Under the pieces are notes generated by a model. It searched no databases. It was not told the DNA's origin and saw nothing but the letters and a program-made list of their open reading frames with translations. A DNA stretch of 64,000 nucleotides from Lachnospiraceae bacterium. Its GTDB lineage: Bacteria; Bacillota_A; Clostridia; Lachnospirales; Lachnospiraceae. A program made the translations under genes and the position numbers. The DNA is taken from positions 1-64,000 of the forward strand of contig JAGAUD010000030.1 of assembly GCA_017620975.1 (NCBI GenBank), given 5' to 3'. Shown piece by piece: positions 59,299-64,000 of this stretch (its first letter is position 1; each line of letters begins with the position of its first letter).

Positions 59299-61431
59299 TT
59301 AAGTGTATCGCTGCAGTCTGATTACTGCGCTTTCATCTGCATTCAGTGTAAATTCCAATACACTGTCTTTCAGTTGAGCGATTGGATTACCCAGGATGAG
59401 CATGCACTCAATGTAGGAACGATCCAGATGAATACTTCCTTTTGCAGCTTTTTTACTGCTGTTGATCAGAATCAGTGCATCTGCGGAGTATTGTTCAGCA
59501 TCTGTTTTCAGATAACTGACCTTGACGCCTTCAGCGGAGCAAATATTGGGACGGATTCCGGCCTGTGTACAGAGCTTCATAACAATGTTTTTCGCATCGA
59601 TGCTGGAATTTGTACTGTCATTACTTATAATGTCATCGGAGATCAAGGTTCGTTTTGAATAAGAAAGACCAAGATTTACACCGCTTAAGACAGCGCATCC
59701 ATTTCCGTAATTGTTGCAGAGGATTGCCGGTGAGCCGTCCTCGTAATAATACAAAACCTGAGAGGTAACGTCACTATAATATTCAGCATGCCTGTTGCCG
59801 GCGATTTGATAACTCTTTTCGTTGTCGGAAAGGGTAACGCATTCTCTTGTGGTAAAATCAAATTCTTTACAGCCAAAAATCTCTTCAAATCCGTATCCGG
59901 GAATATGATAGGAGTGTCTGAAAGATTCATCAAAGGCACCAAAGTAAGGATCGGACAATATCATACCGCCTCTACGGATATATTCCTTTAATTGACCAGC
60001 CAGTTTAGGAGAGATGGCGAATGGGGAAGGGAGAATGATTAATTTATATTTTGACAGATTTCCGGCAAATTCTTCATGAATAATATCGGTTATGATATTC
60101 TCTTCCCAAAGCATTCGGTAATAACCGCCGATACTGTCAACGGAGAATTTGTTTCCTTTTCTGTTCGTACTGTTCCAATCAGCCAGATAGGAGCGGATAC
60201 TGAATACCAGAGCAACCTGAGCTTCATCATTCTGAGCGTTATTAAAGATATCCTCGTTGTCATTCAGCATTTTGCAGAGAGCGGATGCCCGTCTGGTCAG
60301 ATTGGTCTCTCCACCGGCATTATCGGTGAGGGAGAAACCGCCAAATTCAGAACCATATCTTTCCTTCCTATACTGCCAGTACAACAACCCTCTTGCACCG
60401 TGGCGAATAGATTCTAAAGAGAATTTATCGAAAGTATTGTCATCAATTCGGCCTCTTTGATTCAATCCGGTACCATTTAGCCCGGCGGTCAGCTCCGACT
60501 GCCAATATTCTTTGCCGTTTGCAGCGCATCTGGTAGCGTCACACCCAAGTCCCAGCATGCTGCAGTCGCCGGCAGATTGAGGGAATGCGCTGTATCCCCA
60601 TTTGTCGAAAATCTGTGCATTTTTCCAGTCGTCGAAGGCCATTCCGCCTAATTGGGCACAGGTTGCTGCACCGCCGCCCCATGCATGTGCAATGACCGGT
60701 TTGGTGTCACAACTTTTGATGATATCAGACCGAAATTTGATTTCTTCGGCTACATTGTCCATGTTGAATAATCTGAAATCGGCAGAATCGCTGTAAGAAG
60801 CAGTCCATCTTGGGGGTCTGACTTCATCAAAGGAAGAATAACCATATCCCCACGCATCATTTAGTGCATGTATGTTCTGATATTTCTTCTGTAACCATAC
60901 TTGAAACTTTTTGATGGATTCCGGACAGTAGCAGTAGATTCCGGAGGGAGTTTTGGTGAAATCAATCCATTGATGAGGTTCATTCATGGGTTCATAAAAA
61001 GCTACATTCTTGTATTTTTTCGTTTCTTCGATGACGCCTCGTATCAGACGTTCTTCCATATCCCTTACTTCCGGGTGGTCATAGCACAGACCCGGCCAGC
61101 CACCACCGGGGGTATTGGGTCGTACAGTCGGCTCAAAGGGCAGATGCTCATCGGAAATGTAAAAATATTTGGCATATTTCTTTACAGCCCACGCTGGACA
61201 TGCATGCAGATGAAACAATAAGCCTACATTTAAATCATATTTTTGGGCACAGTTTAGGAAAGCAGATATGTATTCGTAGTCGATTTCGCCTTCTGCCTTT
61301 TCAATATGGCTCCAGACCATCCATGCCCGAATGGTGTTAAAGCCATATTTTTTCATGTTTTCCATATCTTGTTCCCACTGGTCTTTATGGGGGGTGATGC
61401 CTCTTAGATATTGGGTACCAAAAGTAAACAT
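59299..61431 (-). CDS. GH42 beta-galactosidase-like enzyme
   Basis: This 710-residue cytosolic protein has the GH42 three-domain layout: a barrel (about 1-390), a trimerisation domain (about 400-600) and a beta C-terminus. FYEPMNEPHQW puts the acid/base at Glu151, and WQSELTAG puts the nucleophile at Glu313. Typical N-terminal zinc-binding Cys residues are not obvious. Substrates in the family are beta-galactosides or alpha-L-arabinopyranosides. It is a single gene on the minus strand (RBS GGAGAC), divergent from an AraC regulator that may control it. Confidence 0.88.
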   Translation of the reverse strand: MFTFGTQYLRGITPHKDQWEQDMENMKKYGFNTIRAWMVWSHIEKAEGEIDYEYISAFLNCAQKYDLNVGLLFHLHACPAWAVKKYAKYFYISDEHLPFEPTVRPNTPGGGWPGLCYDHPEVRDMEERLIRGVIEETKKYKNVAFYEPMNEPHQWIDFTKTPSGIYCYCPESIKKFQVWLQKKYQNIHALNDAWGYGYSSFDEVRPPRWTASYSDSADFRLFNMDNVAEEIKFRSDIIKSCDTKPVIAHAWGGGAATCAQLGGMAFDDWKNAQIFDKWGYSAFPQSAGDCSMLGLGCDATRCAANGKEYWQSELTAGLNGTGLNQRGRIDDNTFDKFSLESIRHGARGLLYWQYRKERYGSEFGGFSLTDNAGGETNLTRRASALCKMLNDNEDIFNNAQNDEAQVALVFSIRSYLADWNSTNRKGNKFSVDSIGGYYRMLWEENIITDIIHEEFAGNLSKYKLIILPSPFAISPKLAGQLKEYIRRGGMILSDPYFGAFDESFRHSYHIPGYGFEEIFGCKEFDFTTRECVTLSDNEKSYQIAGNRHAEYYSDVTSQVLYYYEDGSPAILCNNYGNGCAVLSGVNLGLSYSKRTLISDDIISNDSTNSSIDAKNIVMKLCTQAGIRPNICSAEGVKVSYLKTDAEQYSADALILINSSKKAAKGSIHLDRSYIECMLILGNPIAQLKDSVLEFTLNADESAVIRLQRYT

Positions 61432-61596
61432 TTGTTGTCTCCTTCATATGTGATCTGTACTATTATGTTACCACTGGTCAGGAATGTGGGCTCAGCGTAG
61501 ATTAAGAAATATTATGCAAAAACTCAGATATATTGATGAATATGCAAAGAAATGTTAAAATCAACTATATATTACAAAATCAAGGGATGTGGAAAA

Positions 61597-62415
61597 ATGG
61601 GTAAATCTGCGCGGATGATAAAACGCAGTATAACAGCAAAAAGTGAAATTGTGTTTGAGCGAAAGCTTTTAGATAAGCCCAGCAGTGTCCATTGGCACAA
61701 TTTTTGTGAGCTGGACATCATTGTGTCCGGATATGGAACTACCTTTATCAACGGAAGTGAATATCTGTGCAAGCCTGGAATGATGGTTTTTATGTCACCA
61801 TCTGATTTCCATGATTACCGTGCAAATGAACTGGAAATATTCAATATCCAGTTTTCGGAGGAGAGTGTGGACAGTCATATTTTGCATGCACTTATTAACC
61901 TGAACAGCAGAATGGTTTGCATGGGGGAAAAGGACAGGAGTATTCTGAGGAATATATGTGATTTAGTGGAGGGGACAGCTCTGGGTAAGGTCTATAGGAA
62001 CCTGTATCTTAAAAGAATGGTGGAAAGTATACTGATTCTGTTTTTACAGAATGTAGACAGCAAAAAGGAAGGAGTATTCAGGGCTGAGCCGGACATTATT
62101 CAAGAAATTGTTATTTATATCAATGCTCATTTTGCAGAGAATCTTACACTTAAGGATATTGCGAAAGCTTTTCATTTAAATGAAAATTACCTATGCTGCC
62201 TGTTCAGACAGCATGTGGGAGAGGGATATAAAAGTTACCTGCGTAAGATAAAGCTGGAGCATGCAGAAAAACTGATTTTATTTACGAATATGTCAATCAC
62301 AGAAATTGCGCTTAGCAGTGGATATAATACACAGTCCCATTTTAACAGGGAATTTAAAAATATGTTTCATGTAACCCCAAGCAAAATGAGACAGACGAGA
62401 GAAAGGTCTTTGTAA
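61597..62415 (+). CDS. AraC family regulator (cupin + HTH), third in the island
   Basis: This 272-residue regulator has an N-terminal cupin (VHWHNFCELDIIVSGYGTTF) and a C-terminal HTH pair (LTLKDIAKAFHLNENYLCCL, SSGYNTQSHFNREFKNMFHV). It is only distantly related to the two paralogues at 45-47 kb. ATG 61597 has AAGGGATGTGG upstream; ATG 61552 in frame lacks a site. It is followed by the GH125 gene after 47 bases and faces the GH42 gene, so both are likely targets. Confidence 0.9.
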   Translation: MGKSARMIKRSITAKSEIVFERKLLDKPSSVHWHNFCELDIIVSGYGTTFINGSEYLCKPGMMVFMSPSDFHDYRANELEIFNIQFSEESVDSHILHALINLNSRMVCMGEKDRSILRNICDLVEGTALGKVYRNLYLKRMVESILILFLQNVDSKKEGVFRAEPDIIQEIVIYINAHFAENLTLKDIAKAFHLNENYLCCLFRQHVGEGYKSYLRKIKLEHAEKLILFTNMSITEIALSSGYNTQSHFNREFKNMFHVTPSKMRQTRERSL

Positions 62416-62462
62416 ATGCCGCTTTTGAGACAATCGGCATAGATGAAAGGAGTGTTGAAGGA

Positions 62463-63740
62463 ATGAACATACCAAAAGCGATTAATGAAAGAATAGAAAT
62501 ATATTCCCGGAAATTGGCAGGCAACCCTAAACTTCAGAAGATGTATCGGAATTGTTATCTGAGTACCTGGGAAACGGCTTTGCAGAAATGTGAGGACGGA
62601 ACCTACTTTGTGCTGACAGGAGACATTCCTGCCATGTGGCTTCGAGACTCGGCGGCACAGGTGACCCATTATATTCCTTTGTCCGGGGATGCGCAGGTGG
62701 CGGAAGTGATCGAAGGGGTGATCAGAAGGCAATTTATGTACATTGAGATCGACCCTTATGCCAATGCATTCAATCAGGAATCCAATGACAAGGGGCATGT
62801 AGATGACATACCCAAGAAAGGACCCTGGGTGTGGGAAAGGAAATATGAGGTGGATTCTCTGTGTTATCCTATCAGGCTGCTGTATCTTTACTGGAAACAG
62901 ACGGGTAAGGAGGAGCTGATCAAAGAGACGCTGGAAAAAGTGGTACAGATCATACTAAAAGTCTGGACTGTGGAGCAGCATCATATTGAAAAGTCTCCCT
63001 ATCGTTTCACTAGACCAAATGCCAGAAAGCCCTGGAGTACTATCTACAACGAAGGAATGGGTAATCCTGTAGTATATACAGGTATGACCTGGTCCGGATT
63101 TCGCCCAAGTGATGACGGCTGCCAATATGGTTATCTGATCGCATCCGAAATGTTTGCAGTGGTAGTGCTGGGATATATGGAGGAGATGCTGACTGCTGTT
63201 TGCGGCAACACGGAACTGGCACAGAAGTGCCGCGAGCTTAGATTGCAGATTGATGCGGGCATTCAGGAGTATTCTGTGGTTGATCAGCCGGGATATGGCA
63301 AAATATATGCATGTGAAACAGATGGAATGGGCAATTATTCCATGATTGATGATGCCAATATCCCTAGTCTGCTTTCCATTCCTTATATCGGATATGCGGA
63401 GGCTGCAGATCCCATATATCAGAATACCAGGAAGTTTTTGCTAAGCAAGGACAATCCCTATTATTTTGAAGGAAAATATGCAAAAGGGATCGGTTCAAGG
63501 CATACACCGGAGGATTTTGTATGGCACATGGCGTTAGTGATGCAGGGATTGACATCTGTCAATGATGAGGAAAAGAGAGAACTTTTAGAAATGATCGTTG
63601 CGACAGATGCAGATACCGGTTATCTGCACGAAGGATTTCATGTGGATGATCCCCATCAGTTTACAAGAGAATGGTTCACCTGGCCAAATGCTTTGTTTGC
63701 AGAATATGTAGAGAAATGCGTGGATGAAAAGGTGATATAA
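62463..63740 (+). CDS. GH125 exo-alpha-1,6-mannosidase
   Basis: This 425-residue (alpha/alpha)6-barrel enzyme removes terminal alpha-1,6-linked mannose. The hallmark GDIPAMWLRDSAAQV lies at 53-67, followed by FNQESNDKGH, the PWVWERKYEVDSLCYP region and YTGMTWSGFRPSDD. The length is typical. It has no signal peptide, so it acts on imported mannosides. It is co-directional with the upstream AraC gene. Known members process N-glycan or yeast-mannan-type oligosaccharides. Confidence 0.92.
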   Translation: MNIPKAINERIEIYSRKLAGNPKLQKMYRNCYLSTWETALQKCEDGTYFVLTGDIPAMWLRDSAAQVTHYIPLSGDAQVAEVIEGVIRRQFMYIEIDPYANAFNQESNDKGHVDDIPKKGPWVWERKYEVDSLCYPIRLLYLYWKQTGKEELIKETLEKVVQIILKVWTVEQHHIEKSPYRFTRPNARKPWSTIYNEGMGNPVVYTGMTWSGFRPSDDGCQYGYLIASEMFAVVVLGYMEEMLTAVCGNTELAQKCRELRLQIDAGIQEYSVVDQPGYGKIYACETDGMGNYSMIDDANIPSLLSIPYIGYAEAADPIYQNTRKFLLSKDNPYYFEGKYAKGIGSRHTPEDFVWHMALVMQGLTSVNDEEKRELLEMIVATDADTGYLHEGFHVDDPHQFTREWFTWPNALFAEYVEKCVDEKVI

Positions 63741-63816
63741 AGTGTTATTTATTCATCAACTCTATGGTTTGGCTGCCTACAGTATGGAATTCATCCCCCG
63801 CTCTGGTTATTTAAGG

Positions 63817-63845
63817 TTGACATCTACTTCAAAAAAACATATACT
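63817..63845 (+). promoter_or_regulatory. Promoter of hisS
   Basis: TTGACA (63817-63822), a 17-base spacer and TATACT (63840-63845). The leader is only about 55 bases and no T-box structure is visible. Confidence 0.8.
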
Positions 63846-63907
63846 TGTGAAGAAAGAAATTTGTTAAAATATAGAAGAAATACTTTATAGAGACAGGGAG
63901 ATGAATT

Positions 63908-64000
63908 ATGGCACTCAGTAAGAAGCCGACGACCGGCATGAAAGATATTTTACCTGAGGAGATGCAGATCCGCGATTATGTGATGGGTGTAATCAAAGAG
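63908..64000 (+). CDS. hisS: Histidyl-tRNA synthetase (3' partial)
   Basis: The first 31 codons read MALSKKPTTGMKDILPEEMQ and beyond. This is the typical HisRS N-terminus, in which KPxxGxxDxLPxE leads into motif 1. The gene runs off the right edge. GGGAG precedes the ATG at 63908. In relatives this gene follows hemZ closely; here the catabolic island lies between them. Confidence 0.85.
   Translation, partial: MALSKKPTTGMKDILPEEMQIRDYVMGVIKE

Noticed and set aside
42051..63816. Integrative mobile element
   Set aside because: No integrase, transposase, conjugation gene or flanking direct repeat was found at the island borders.
63846..63907. T-box leader before hisS
   Set aside because: The leader is about 55 bases, too short for a T-box, and no T-box sequence or terminator is visible.

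Overview
The window looks like a chromosomal segment of a low-to-mid GC Firmicute, most likely a gut Lachnospiraceae (Clostridia). The support is the strong AGGAGG-type ribosome binding sites, the TTGACA/TATAAT promoters, and the core gene orders pyrH-frr-uppS-cdsA-dxr-rseP and apt-rel-MBL hydrolase-hemZ with hisS further on. DUF1836, CarD and YtrA-type regulators fit the same group. No phage, transposase, rRNA or CRISPR array was seen.

Layout. 0-2.4 kb: tail of an unknown Asn/Ser/Lys-rich protein, then a THUMP-domain RNA methyltransferase, an RdgB-type NTP pyrophosphatase and a YfcE-type phosphodiesterase. 2.4-5.5 kb: two tRNA transcription units (Pro-Gly and Arg-His-Gln-Lys), a truncated acetyltransferase, a MATE exporter and tRNA-Leu. 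5.6-13.1 kb: a FeoA-FeoB fusion divergent from a four-gene oligopeptide/metal ABC importer. 13.1-19.1 kb: DUF1836 protein, DegV protein, iron-containing alcohol dehydrogenase, a repeat-rich non-coding stretch, a YtrA-type GntR/ABC operon and the tail of a lost GH10 gene. 19.3-23.1 kb: a four-gene operon (enolase superfamily, RraA-like, SDR, UlaG-like hydrolase) that looks like sugar-acid catabolism. 23.2-27.3 kb: an erosion zone with frameshifted tspO and remnants of an AAA ATPase, hcp and a pyridoxamine kinase, around an intact ferredoxin and Crp/Fnr regulator. 27.3-42.1 kb: core genes for translation, nucleotides, isoprenoids, envelope lipids, stringent response and heme, interrupted by a PP2C-like/kinase pair and a flippase.

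42.1-63.8 kb lies between hemZ and hisS, which are commonly neighbours in related genomes. It is a catabolic island with an ABC sugar importer, three AraC regulators, and glycosidases of GH4, GH63-like, GH106-like, GH127-like, GH42 and GH125 type. It also carries four predicted phosphoesterase-type hydrolases: two tandem PHP (CehA/McbA-like) proteins, a calcineurin-type phosphoesterase and an EEP-family protein. None of these hydrolases shows a signal peptide, so the likely logic is import by the ABC system followed by cytosolic dismantling. The phosphoesterase set suggests a phosphate-bearing glycan or glycoconjugate; that is inference. This island is the best candidate in the window for an undescribed system.
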